Assembly (NCBI GenBank): GCA_036401055.1 | Contig: DASWWC010000109.1 | Coordinates: forward strand, 1 to 64,000 | From: Pelomonas sp036401055 | GTDB taxonomy: Bacteria > Pseudomonadota > Gammaproteobacteria > Burkholderiales > Burkholderiaceae_C | DNA length: 64,000 nt | Direction of reading: 5' to 3' | Part shown: piece by piece, positions 50,021 to 58,566 of the stretch | How positions within the stretch are numbered: position 1 is the first letter of the stretch | How the letters are laid out: each line of letters opens with the position of its first letter | Position numbers and translations under genes: made by a program | The notes under the pieces: model-generated | The model's input: the letters and a program-made list of their open reading frames with translations, nothing else | Told to the model about the DNA's origin: nothing | Databases searched by the model: none

Positions 50021-52704
50021 CGGCCCGCCGCGCATTCCTCCAGTGGCTGGGCGCCGCGCCGCTGGCCACGCAGATCCCGCTGACCGCTCATGCGGCTGAA
50101 GGCAAGGGCCATGTGCGCGTGCAGGACGCCGCCGTGTCGCTGCAGTTCGACGAGCAGATGCGCTGCCGCGTCGTCAGCCTGCTGGCCAAGCAGCCCGTCA
50201 CGCTGACCGGCTTCGACGCCAGCGAACACCTGGTCGTGGGCGGCAAGCCGCTGACGCGCTTCACGCTGCAGAAGGCCGAGCCGGCGAAGACGAGCACGCC
50301 GTTCGGTGCGGGCCAGACGCTGCGGCTCGTGGGCCGCTCGGCGGACGGCATCGAGAAGCGCGTCACCGTGACGCTGCTGGACGAACACCCCGGCGTGGCT
50401 CTGCTGGACGTCAGCTACACGAACACCGGTAGCAAGCCCGTCGCCGTGGATGCCTGGGTCAACGCGGCCCACCGCCTCGCCGCCGCACCACGCCATGCGG
50501 GTGGAAGGAACGGCTATTGGACCTACTCCGGCGCCAGCCATGCCGACCGCCGCGACTGGGTGCAGCCCGTCAGGCGTGGCTATGAGCAGCGCAACTTCAT
50601 GGGCATGAACGCGTCGGACTACGGCGGCGGCACGCCCGTCGTGGACGTCTGGCGCCGGGATGTCGGCCTGGCCGTCGGCCACCTGTCCCTTCAACCGCAG
50701 CTCGTCGCGCTGCCCGTGAAGGCCAGCGGCGACCAGGTCGAAATCTCGCTGCGTGGCGACACGCCGCAGACTTTTGAGCCCGGCGCCACTATGACGACGC
50801 CGCCCAGCTTCATCGCCGTGCACCGCGGTGACTTCTACGTGCCGTTGGACCGCTACCGCCGCCTGATGGCCGCGCAGGGCCTGGTCGCGCCCGAGCCGCC
50901 TTCGAGCGCCTACGAGGCGCAGTGGTGCGCCTGGGGCTACGAGCGCGACTTCTCGCTGGACTATGTGCGCGCCACGCTGCCCAAGGTGCAGGAGCTGGGC
51001 TTCAAGTGGGCGGTGCTGGACGACGGCTGGCAGGTGAAGACCGGCGACTGGACGCCCGATTCGACTAAGTTCCCGCGCGGCGCCGACGACATGAAGGCGC
51101 TGGTGGCCGACATCCACGCCCGCGGCATGAAGGCCCGGCTGTGGATCGCGCCGCTGGCCGTCGCGCCCGGCAGCGACGAGCTGCACGACCACACCGACCT
51201 GCTGCTGCTGGACAAGGACGGCGCGGTGCAGGACGTGACCTGGTGGAACAGCTTCTACCTGTGCCCGGCCTATTCCAAGACGCAGGAGCGCCTGGCCGCG
51301 ACCATCAAGATGATCATTGGCGACTGGGGGTTCGACGGGCTCAAGGTCGACGGCCAGCACCTGAACGGCGTCGCGCCGTGCTTCAACCCCAAGCACAAGC
51401 ATGCGCGGCCGGAGGAGTCCGTCGAGGCGGTCTCGACCTTCTACAAGGTCATGCACGAGGTGGCCCACGCGGCCAACCCGGAAGCGGTCGTCGAGGTGTG
51501 CCCCTGCGGCACCAGCTACGCCTTCCACAACATGCCGTTCATGGACCAGGCGCCGTCGTCCGACCCGCTGTCCAGCTGGCAGATCCGCCACAAGGGCAAG
51601 ACGCTGAAGGCGCTGATGGGCCCGTGGTCCGCTTACGCGGGCGACCACGTGGAGCTGAGCACCGGCGGGCAGGACTTCGCATCCAGCGTCGGCATCGGCG
51701 CCGTCGTGGCGACGAAGTTCACGTGGCCGGTGGACCCCAAGCCCAAGGACAGCTTCCTGCTGACGCCCGAGCGCGAGGCGCACTGGCGCCAGTGGGTGGA
51801 CCTGTACAACAAGCAGCGCCTCGCCGAAGGTCGCTACCGCGGCGAGCTGTACGACCTGGGTTTCGACAAGCCCGAGACCCATGTCGTCGAGCGCAGCGGT
51901 GCGCTGCACTACGCCTTCTACGCCGAGCGCTGGGAGGGCCTGGTCACGCTGCGCGGCCTGGGCGCGGGGCGCTGGACGGTGCGCGACTCGCTGACCGGCA
52001 AGGAACTCGGCACCGTGACGGCCGACAAGCCCACGCTGCCCGTGCGCTTCACGCACAGCCTGCTGATCGAGGCGCGGCCCGAGGCGGCCGACGCGCTGCC
52101 CGTCGCCTTCGCCGGCCAGGTCGCGCAGGTCGGCGCCGATGGCTTTCCACTCGCGTCGCAATGGGCCGATGCGCCGACGACCTTCTTCCGCCACGACTGG
52201 CAGGGCAGGGCGCTGGCCGGGCCGCAGTCCACCCGCGTGCAGCTGCTGCGGGGGCCAGGCCAGCTCTACCTGCGCTTCATCTGCAAGTACGAGACGCTGA
52301 GCACCTACGAGCGCGCGGCTTCCGCGACCGACATCTGGCCGCTGTGGGAGCGCGACGTCGTCGAGATCTTCCTGCAGGCGCCGGACCGCGCGGGCCTGAA
52401 GAGCTATCGCGAGGTGGAGGTGTCGCCCAACGGCCTGCTGCTGGACATCGCGGTCGAGGCCTCGGGCAAGAAGCGCATCGTTGGCGAGAGCCGCGCCAAG
52501 GCGCAAGTCGACGCGAAGAACAAGGTCTGGACCGCCGAGCTGGCCGTGCCCATGCGAGGTGCGGAAGACGGCTGGCGCCTGAACCTGTTCCGTGTGGAGG
52601 GCCAAGGCAAGGACCGCGTGTATTCCGCCTGGAGCCCGACAAAGACCGCCGCTCCCGATTTCCACGTTCCCGCCGCCTTTGGCCGATTGCTGACCGCCGC
52701 ATGA
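50017..52704 (+). CDS. GH36-type alpha-galactosidase-like enzyme with C-terminal CBM9-like domain
   Basis: An 895-residue exported enzyme with a twin-arginine leader (MTARRAFLQWLGAAP). After an N-terminal beta domain (to about residue 310), a TIM barrel has WAVLDDGWQ, the nucleophile Asp445 in LKVDGQH, and the acid/base region at 495-516 starting CPCG and ending QAPSSDP. This is the GH36/clan GH-D pattern. Residues from about 700 (LYLRFICKYE, then ERDVVEIFLQAPDR, YREVEVSPNG) form a family-9-like carbohydrate-binding domain. GH36 includes alpha-galactosidases and alpha-N-acetylgalactosaminidases, and the choice cannot be made here. It overlaps both neighbours by ATGA. Confidence 0.9.
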   Translation: MTARRAFLQWLGAAPLATQIPLTAHAAEGKGHVRVQDAAVSLQFDEQMRCRVVSLLAKQPVTLTGFDASEHLVVGGKPLTRFTLQKAEPAKTSTPFGAGQTLRLVGRSADGIEKRVTVTLLDEHPGVALLDVSYTNTGSKPVAVDAWVNAAHRLAAAPRHAGGRNGYWTYSGASHADRRDWVQPVRRGYEQRNFMGMNASDYGGGTPVVDVWRRDVGLAVGHLSLQPQLVALPVKASGDQVEISLRGDTPQTFEPGATMTTPPSFIAVHRGDFYVPLDRYRRLMAAQGLVAPEPPSSAYEAQWCAWGYERDFSLDYVRATLPKVQELGFKWAVLDDGWQVKTGDWTPDSTKFPRGADDMKALVADIHARGMKARLWIAPLAVAPGSDELHDHTDLLLLDKDGAVQDVTWWNSFYLCPAYSKTQERLAATIKMIIGDWGFDGLKVDGQHLNGVAPCFNPKHKHARPEESVEAVSTFYKVMHEVAHAANPEAVVEVCPCGTSYAFHNMPFMDQAPSSDPLSSWQIRHKGKTLKALMGPWSAYAGDHVELSTGGQDFASSVGIGAVVATKFTWPVDPKPKDSFLLTPEREAHWRQWVDLYNKQRLAEGRYRGELYDLGFDKPETHVVERSGALHYAFYAERWEGLVTLRGLGAGRWTVRDSLTGKELGTVTADKPTLPVRFTHSLLIEARPEAADALPVAFAGQVAQVGADGFPLASQWADAPTTFFRHDWQGRALAGPQSTRVQLLRGPGQLYLRFICKYETLSTYERAASATDIWPLWERDVVEIFLQAPDRAGLKSYREVEVSPNGLLLDIAVEASGKKRIVGESRAKAQVDAKNKVWTAELAVPMRGAEDGWRLNLFRVEGQGKDRVYSAWSPTKTAAPDFHVPAAFGRLLTAA

Positions 52705-54587
52705 AACTGCTCGCCCTCTCCCTGCTCGTCGCGTTCTCCGCGCAAGCCCAGCAGACGCTCAGCGCCACCGGTCGCTGGCAGCATCAGCCCGTCGGCACGT
52801 CGCCCACGCCGCCCATGGGCTGGTCCAGCTGGAACGCGTTCCGTGTCGACATCACCGAGCAGAAGGTGCTGGACTCGGCCCAGGTCATCGTCGACTCGGG
52901 GCTGGCCAAGGCCGGCTACCGCAACATCAACGTCGACGACGGCTGGTGGCTGAAGCGCCGCACCAGCGACGGCCGCCTGCTGGTGCGCACGGGGCTGTTC
53001 CCCAGCGCCAACGTCGGCGCGGGCAAGGACTCGTCGCTGCGGCCCTTCACCGACCGCATCCACGCGATGGGCCTGAAGGCGGGCCTGTACACCGACATCG
53101 GCCGCAATGCCTGCTCGCAGGCCTACGACGCCGACAGCCCTAACCTGCCCGAGGGCACGCATGCCGAGCGCGAAGTGGGGCTGATGGGCCACATGCGCCA
53201 GGACGTCGAACTGTTCTTCAAGGAGTGGAACTTCGACTACCTGAAGGTGGACGGCTGCGGGCTGTCGTCATACGGCCGCGACCGGCCGCATGTCGCCTCG
53301 GGCCAGTACCGCGAGTACACACCCACCATCGTCGAAGGCAGCATCAACCAGTCCGACATCGAGGGCACGAAGAAGCTCTACGGCGAGCTGAAGCAGGCGC
53401 TGAACGAGGTGCGCCCGCGCGGCGACTACATGCTGTCGGTGTGCCTGTGGGGCACGGTCAACGTGCGCTCCTGGGGGCAGGACTACGGCACGCTGTGGCG
53501 CAGCAGCCGCGATATCTGGAAGGGCTTCGCCCAGATGGTGCACAACTTCGACACCGTCGCCACGCGCGAGTTCTACGCCGGCCCCGGCCGCTGGAACGAC
53601 CCCGACATGCTGGAGATCGGCAACGGCGACTTCGGCGACGGCCACCTGCTGGAGGCGCGCACGCACATGGGCCTGTGGGCCATCATGGCCGCGCCGCTGA
53701 TGATAGGCACCGACCTGTCCAAGGCCTCGCCCGCCATCATCGACATCCTGAAGGCGCCCGAGGTCGTGGCCATCAACCAGGACCCGGCCGGCCACCAGGG
53801 CGTGCTGGCCTACGCCGACAGCGACCGGCAGATCGTCGTGAAGACCTTGGCCGACGGTCGCAAGGCCGTGCTGCTGTTCAACCGCACCGGTGCCAACGCC
53901 AAGTTCACGCTGACTGCCGATCACCTGAAGATGGACGCCACGTCGCCCATCGTCTTGCGTGACGCCTGGGCGCGCGCCGACGCCGGCGCGTTCACGGCCA
54001 AGCGTGAGTTCGAGCTGAAGCCCCGCGAGGCGCTGCTGTTCACCGCCACCGGCAAGCATGTGCTGCCGCGCGGCTACTTCGTGTCCGAGCGGCCCGGCAG
54101 CGTCTACGTGGCGCGCGACGGCATCCGCGCGCTGGAGCAGGACCCCATCGTCTACCGCGCGCTGGCGTCGTGGTCCACCACCGACAACGGCGGCACCCGC
54201 CCGGCCTATGCCGGCTGGGGCGGCCCGCGCGCTGACTCGACGCCCTACGACCAGGCCCTCAGCGTGCAGCGCCAGGTGTTCCGCCACGGCGTGGGCGTTC
54301 TGGCCGACTCGCGCCTGCAGGTGAAGGTCGCGCCCGGCTCGCAGCGCTTCACGGCGCGCGTGGGCGTGGACGACTCGACGCGCGGCAAGACCGCCGGCGT
54401 CAGCTTCGAGGTCTGGGGCGACGGCCGCAAGCTCGCGAACACCGCACCGATGAAGTTCAAGCAGCCGGCGCTTGAACTCAGCGCCGACCTGCGCGGCGTG
54501 AAGCTGATCGAGCTGATCGCGCGCCAGCATGGGGCCGACACCGCAGGCCCCGTCGTCGTGACCTGGGGCGAGGCGCGCATCGAGTAG
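52701..54587 (+). CDS. GH27 enzyme 2 with C-terminal NPCBM domain
   Basis: A 628-residue secreted enzyme with a leader of about 16 residues (ending AQAQQ). The GH27 barrel has PPMGWSSWNAFRVD, VDDGWW, nucleophile Asp184 in LKVDGCG and acid/base Asp302 in WNDPDMLEIGNG. The recognition loop reads Cys248-Leu249-Trp250, without the Glu that alpha-galactosidases have there, so the substrate may not be a plain alpha-galactoside. The last 150 residues or so, from about ASWSTTDNGG through HGVGVLADSRL to VVVTWGEARIE, form an NPCBM-like galactose-binding domain. The start overlaps the GH36 stop (ATGA). Last gene of this operon; followed by two hairpins. Confidence 0.93.
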   Translation: MKLLALSLLVAFSAQAQQTLSATGRWQHQPVGTSPTPPMGWSSWNAFRVDITEQKVLDSAQVIVDSGLAKAGYRNINVDDGWWLKRRTSDGRLLVRTGLFPSANVGAGKDSSLRPFTDRIHAMGLKAGLYTDIGRNACSQAYDADSPNLPEGTHAEREVGLMGHMRQDVELFFKEWNFDYLKVDGCGLSSYGRDRPHVASGQYREYTPTIVEGSINQSDIEGTKKLYGELKQALNEVRPRGDYMLSVCLWGTVNVRSWGQDYGTLWRSSRDIWKGFAQMVHNFDTVATREFYAGPGRWNDPDMLEIGNGDFGDGHLLEARTHMGLWAIMAAPLMIGTDLSKASPAIIDILKAPEVVAINQDPAGHQGVLAYADSDRQIVVKTLADGRKAVLLFNRTGANAKFTLTADHLKMDATSPIVLRDAWARADAGAFTAKREFELKPREALLFTATGKHVLPRGYFVSERPGSVYVARDGIRALEQDPIVYRALASWSTTDNGGTRPAYAGWGGPRADSTPYDQALSVQRQVFRHGVGVLADSRLQVKVAPGSQRFTARVGVDDSTRGKTAGVSFEVWGDGRKLANTAPMKFKQPALELSADLRGVKLIELIARQHGADTAGPVVVTWGEARIE

Positions 54588-54625
54588 CCGCGCCCCAGCC
54601 CACGCGTCTCTTTTCTCCCTGTCAT

Positions 54626-54674
54626 GGCACCGGTCGCGCCGGTGCCCCGGCCGCGCTCGCGCTGACGCGGCCGG
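54626..54674 (+). terminator. two adjacent hairpins after the GH27 gene
   Basis: GGCACCGG/CCGGTGCC with a 5-base loop (54626-54646) is directly followed by CCGGCCGCG/CGCGGCCGG with a 10-base loop (54647-54674). No T tract follows, but the pair is well formed and lies between two transcription units. Confidence 0.6.
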
Positions 54675-54743
54675 GTTCACCTGTCCAACGCGCTGTGCTC
54701 ATCCACCTTCGGGCCTGACGCCCGACCTCACGAGGAGACCCCG

Positions 54744-56582
54744 ATGCCCTACATGCGTCCCTGCCCTTTGCCCCGCACCCTTGCGGGCGCCTTCGGTTCG
54801 GTGTTGCTTGCCGCGCTGCCCACCATCGCGACCGCCGTGCCGCTGGTGTCCAACCCGTCCGGCGCCTGCCTGGAGGCCAAGGTGGACACCTGGGACATCC
54901 GCCTGGCGACCTGCAACGCCGGCGCGCTGCAGGACTTCACGCTGACGCCGGTCGGCACGGGCAGCAACATCGTGACCCTCAGGAACGCGCAGGCCAACCT
55001 GTGCGTCGCCGCGACGGGCACCAGCGGCGGCTCCTTCGTGGAGCTGGGCAGCTGCCAGTCCACGCAGACGGGCCAGCGCTTCCAGGCCGTGGCGCTGGCC
55101 GGCGGCGCCACGTCTCAGCTGAAGCTCGCCGCCAACAACCTGTGCCTGACGGCGCCGGCGACGGTCGGCCAGGTCGGCCTCTCGGTCGCGACCTGCAACA
55201 CCGCCAACGCCAACCAGGCGTGGCGCCTCGGCGGTACCACGCCACCGCCGCCGCCCGCGCCGGGCACGGTCGAGACCAGCTTCACCGTCAGCACCGCCGA
55301 GATCGCCAACCCCGAGCGCGGCATGTACGTCTGGGCGGCCGACAACCTGCTGCAGTGGACGCAGGCCAACGCCGATGCCCAGTTCCAGGAAGGCTATCGC
55401 GTCGTCTATGCGCCGGTGCGGCTGGACGCCTACGCCGCCACCACGCTCCCCGCCAGCCTGCTGACGCAGCTGTCGGAGCGCTTCGCGATGGCGCGCCGCG
55501 CCGGCCTGAAGCTGGTGCCGCGATTCCTCTACAACTACCCCGAGAACGAGACCGAGTACCGCAACGTCAAGGACGCGCCGCTGGCCCGCGTGCTGGGCCA
55601 CATCGACCAGCTCAAGCCCGTGCTGGCGGCCAACGCCGACGTCATCGCCTACCTGCAGGCCGGCTTCATCGGCGCCTGGGGCGAGTGGCACACCTCGTCC
55701 AACAACCTCACCGACAGCGGGCCTCGCACGCAGATCCGCGATGCGCTGCTGAGCGCGCTGCCGGCCGACCGCTTCCTGCAGCTGCGCTACCCGGCCTATC
55801 TGATGGCCTGGGCGTCGCAGGTGCCCAGCTGGCGCGACGGCTCCGCGGCCTCGCGCATCGGCGCGCACAACGACTGCTTCCTGGCCTCGGCCACCGACGT
55901 GGGCACCTACAGCGAGAACGCCAGCCAGCGCACGAACGAGCGCAACTACATCGCGGCGCTGTCTCGCGTGGCGCCGTTTGGCGGCGAGACCTGCAACCCC
56001 GCGGACGAGCAGAACCCGACGCCGCGCACCAACTGCACCGACATCCTCAACGAGGGCCGGCAGTTCAACCTGACCTACCTGAACAACAGCTACTACCGCG
56101 AGCTGTTCCACACGCGCTGGGAGCAGCAGAGCTGCATGGCCGAGGTCAAGCGCAGCATCGGCTACCGCTTCGAGTTCTCGACGCTGCGCCACAGCGATGC
56201 GGTGACGGCGGGGCAGTCCGGCACGCTGATGCTCACGGTGAAGAACAGCGGCTGGGCACGTGCCTTCAACCCGCGTGCGGTGCAGTTGCTGCTGAAGCAC
56301 AAGAGCAGCGGCGCCGTCGTGCGCATCGCACTGCCGACGGTGGACCCGCGGACCTGGCTGCCCACCACGACCACCACCGTGTCGGCCGGCTTCACCGTGC
56401 CGGCGGGTACGCCCACCGGCGCCTACGACGTGCTGATCGCGCTGCCCGACGGCGCCGCCTCACTGGCCGGCGAAGTGCGCTACAGCGTGCGCCCCGCCAA
56501 CGCGGACAACGCAGCCAAGGCCCAGGCCTGGGATGCGGCGCTGGGCGCCTTCCGCGCCGGCACGACGCTGACGGTGCGCTGA
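54744..56582 (+). CDS. secreted ricin-B-lectin / DUF4874-DUF4832 protein, putative glycan-active enzyme
   Basis: A 612-residue secreted protein. Leader to about residue 29. Residues 30-168 form a ricin-type beta-trefoil (CBM13-like) with repeated Cys-containing QAW-style units (ATCNAGALQDFTL, LGSCQSTQTGQRF, ATCNTANANQAWRL). A Pro-rich linker follows. From NPERGMY (about residue 189) the chain matches DUF4874, a TIM-barrel-like domain, with acidic residues in GFIGAWGEWH (Glu314). The C-terminal part is DUF4832-like, with a beta-sandwich (SGTLMLTVKNSGWARAF). These domains have no established reaction that I know. A lectin fused to a barrel in a glycan region suggests a glycosidase. AGGAG precedes the ATG. 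Confidence 0.85.
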   Translation: MPYMRPCPLPRTLAGAFGSVLLAALPTIATAVPLVSNPSGACLEAKVDTWDIRLATCNAGALQDFTLTPVGTGSNIVTLRNAQANLCVAATGTSGGSFVELGSCQSTQTGQRFQAVALAGGATSQLKLAANNLCLTAPATVGQVGLSVATCNTANANQAWRLGGTTPPPPPAPGTVETSFTVSTAEIANPERGMYVWAADNLLQWTQANADAQFQEGYRVVYAPVRLDAYAATTLPASLLTQLSERFAMARRAGLKLVPRFLYNYPENETEYRNVKDAPLARVLGHIDQLKPVLAANADVIAYLQAGFIGAWGEWHTSSNNLTDSGPRTQIRDALLSALPADRFLQLRYPAYLMAWASQVPSWRDGSAASRIGAHNDCFLASATDVGTYSENASQRTNERNYIAALSRVAPFGGETCNPADEQNPTPRTNCTDILNEGRQFNLTYLNNSYYRELFHTRWEQQSCMAEVKRSIGYRFEFSTLRHSDAVTAGQSGTLMLTVKNSGWARAFNPRAVQLLLKHKSSGAVVRIALPTVDPRTWLPTTTTTVSAGFTVPAGTPTGAYDVLIALPDGAASLAGEVRYSVRPANADNAAKAQAWDAALGAFRAGTTLTVR

Positions 56583-56607
56583 ATAGGCGAGGCGCCGGCG
56601 GACGCAT

Positions 56608-56639
56608 CGAGCGCGCCTTGCAGCCGCAAGGCGCGCTCG
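56608..56639. terminator. bidirectional hairpin between convergent genes
   Basis: CGAGCGCGCCTTGC and GCAAGGCGCGCTCG form a perfect 14-bp stem with loop AGCC. It lies between the DUF4874 gene stop (56582) and the FAS1 gene stop (56651) and can serve both strands. No T tract. Confidence 0.8.
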
Positions 56640-56650
56640 GGCGGTATCGG

Positions 56651-57598
56651 TCAGATCGGGTTGGGGATCAGCACCTTGTCGATCACGTGGATGACGCCGT
56701 TGCTGGCGCGCACGTCGGTGGCTGTGATGCGGGCGCTAACCTGGGTCGAGTCCCGGATGGTCGGCGGCGTGCCGGTGTTGATGGTGATCTGTTGGCCCTG
56801 CACCGTCGCCACGGGGGTGCCGAACGGGATGCCGGCCGCCAGCACCTGGCCGGCCACGACGTGATAGGTCAGCACGCTGGCCAGCTGTGCATTGCCCAGC
56901 GTGGCCGTGACCGAGGCCACCGCGGTGAACGCGTCACGGGTGGGCGCGAACACGGTGAACGGGCCGGCGCCGCTGAGCGTGCCCTGCAGGTTGGCCTTGA
57001 CCACCGCAGCCACCAGCGGCTCGAACTGCGTGTTGACCTGCGCCATCTGCACGATGTTCAGCACGCCGGGCGGTACCAGCACCTTGTCGATGACGTGCAC
57101 GACGCCGTTGCGGGCCTGCACGTCCGCGGTGGTGACGCGTGCGCTGGTCAGCGCCGCGTCCTGCAGGGACACGCCGCCGCTGGTCGCCACCGTCAGCGAG
57201 GCCGCGGCATTGCCGAAGGTGTAGAGCGTGGCCTGCGTGCCGGCCGACAGGTCGGCGGCCATCTTCTTGGAGCCCAGCACGTGGTAGCGCAGGATGCTGG
57301 CCAGCGCATCGGCGGGCAGCGCGTTGACCATGGCATCGGCGCTGGCAAAGCCCAGCTGCGTGGCCAGCGTGCCGAACGCGGCGTTGCTGGGCGCGAACAC
57401 GGTGAGCTGGCCCGACGGGTCGGCCAGCGTCGTGGACAGGCCGGCCTTGGTGGAGGCCGCCAGCAGCGCGGTGAAGCCCTGTTGCTGGGCCACTTCGGCG
57501 ATGGTGGGCTGCGGCGGGTCGTCGCTACCGCCGCCACAGGCGGTCAGGAACAGCGACAGCGTGGTGGCTCCAACGAGCCAATTGATCAGGCGAATCAT
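56651..57598 (-). CDS. FAS1 (fasciclin) double-domain lipoprotein
   Basis: A 315-residue lipoprotein. The start at 57598 follows GGAG and gives a lipobox LFLTAC with the acylated Cys at about residue 21, then GGGSDDPPQ. Two FAS1 domains follow (about 32-170 and 178-313), each with TVFAPSNAAFG or TVFAPTRDAFT, a YHVL or YHVV strand, and a final NGVVHVIDKVL or NGVIHVIDKVL. FAS1 proteins mediate adhesion or surface interactions; a more specific role is not visible. It is convergent to the lectin protein gene and lies 107 bases downstream of the DUF2878 gene. Confidence 0.93.
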   Translation of the reverse strand: MIRLINWLVGATTLSLFLTACGGGSDDPPQPTIAEVAQQQGFTALLAASTKAGLSTTLADPSGQLTVFAPSNAAFGTLATQLGFASADAMVNALPADALASILRYHVLGSKKMAADLSAGTQATLYTFGNAAASLTVATSGGVSLQDAALTSARVTTADVQARNGVVHVIDKVLVPPGVLNIVQMAQVNTQFEPLVAAVVKANLQGTLSGAGPFTVFAPTRDAFTAVASVTATLGNAQLASVLTYHVVAGQVLAAGIPFGTPVATVQGQQITINTGTPPTIRDSTQVSARITATDVRASNGVIHVIDKVLIPNPI

Positions 57599-57705
57599 CT
57601 GTGTCTCCAAAGCGATGTGGGTGGGACCACCGGCGCATCTGCCAAGGGCGGGCGCGACAGGCAGTGCGGCTCTTACGCGCCGTTCATGGCGCTGGATCAG
57701 CGGCA

Positions 57706-58335
57706 TCACACGGCGTTACAGGCAGCACGGCGACGCCGCTCCAGATGACGCGCGGCCTCGGTCAACGCGGGCGTCATGACGCCCCAGCCGACGGCGAGCA
57801 CGAGCAGCGCGCGCGTGTCATCCGGGAAGGCGCCGGCGCCCAGCCGCACGGCCGCGAGGTAGGACAGCGGTCCGCCCACGGCACCCAGCACCGCGGCCAG
57901 CAGCGGTCTGCCCTGCAGCCACGCCAGCGGCCCGCGCAGCAGCGTCGCGAACAGCGCCCACAGCGCCAGGATCCACGGTGGCGCCAGTGACGGCAGCGGA
58001 CCGGGCGATGCGTAGGCCAGCAGCCCCAGCTGCAGCAGCGCCGTGTCCCAGACGAGGCCCATCAGCAGCGCCAGCGCGGTCAGCCGCAGCTCGTCGCCGC
58101 GGGCGTTGCTGGCGGCCCAGGTCAGCGCGACGAGGGCCGCCACGGCCAGCATGCCCCAGCCGCTGCGCCCGTGCGCCGCGCCCAGCACGCAGGCGAACCA
58201 TGCGGCCTGGAACAGCGCGAACCAGGCCAGGCCGCGAAGCAGCGGGCTGGCCTTGGATGAAGGCAAGAGCAGGGGCACGGCAGACGGCTCGGTGGCAATG
58301 CCTGCATGTACGCAGCGCGCGTGGGCGTGGACCAC
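57706..58335 (-). CDS. DUF2878-family inner-membrane protein
   Basis: A protein of up to 209 residues with about five or six hydrophobic segments. The GLVWDTALLQLGLLAY, PPWILALWALFATLLRGPL and AVLGAVGGPLSYLAAVRLGAGAF segments match DUF2878. Function unknown. The start is uncertain: the longest version begins with a GTG at 58335 and has a 30-residue polar front; a GTG at 58278 (VPLLLPSSKASPL) would give a more typical membrane protein. It is not related to the glycan genes by any visible sign. Confidence 0.75.
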   Translation of the reverse strand: MVHAHARCVHAGIATEPSAVPLLLPSSKASPLLRGLAWFALFQAAWFACVLGAAHGRSGWGMLAVAALVALTWAASNARGDELRLTALALLMGLVWDTALLQLGLLAYASPGPLPSLAPPWILALWALFATLLRGPLAWLQGRPLLAAVLGAVGGPLSYLAAVRLGAGAFPDDTRALLVLAVGWGVMTPALTEAARHLERRRRAACNAV

Positions 58336-58566
58336 TCATTCGCTCGCGCTCTCCATGGAAACCCGCAGCCCGCTGACGCCGAGCTATGAAATCCGGCGCT
58401 CGATCTATCGCGAACCCGGATGCCTTGTTGCTCTGATGTAACCCATATGAAATCTCGATAAGACAACGCTGACAACGCATATCTCCGGCAAGCCGGCCGT
58501 CCCTAGCATCGCGGCCGCTCTGGCCCTCGACGGTCAGGGTTCAAACCAACAAACCCGGAGATAAAC
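58336..58566. promoter_or_regulatory. divergent intergenic region between DUF2878 and TonB receptor 3
   Basis: This 231-base gap is the control region of TonB receptor 3. It is AT-richer from 58380 to 58485. Its clearest element is the tandem repeat at 58461-58478. A stretch TGTAACCCATATGAAAT around 58437-58453 could contain a -10 element, but no full promoter was fixed. Confidence 0.4.
58461..58478 (+). promoter_or_regulatory. tandem 9-bp direct repeats upstream of TonB receptor 3
   Basis: AGACAACGC is followed at once by TGACAACGC. The half-site TGACAACG is also the arm of the palindrome upstream of GH9 (34709-34722). Possible binding site of a shared regulator; weak evidence. Confidence 0.45.

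Noticed and set aside
46877..50035. Very long minus-strand open frame opposite TonB receptor 2 and the amidohydrolase
   Set aside because: It crosses two well-supported genes and has only low-complexity Val/Ala/Gly/Arg composition; a GC-driven shadow.
49966..52665. Minus-strand frame of about 900 codons opposite GH36
   Set aside because: The plus strand encodes a complete enzyme with catalytic motifs; the antisense has no recognisable feature.
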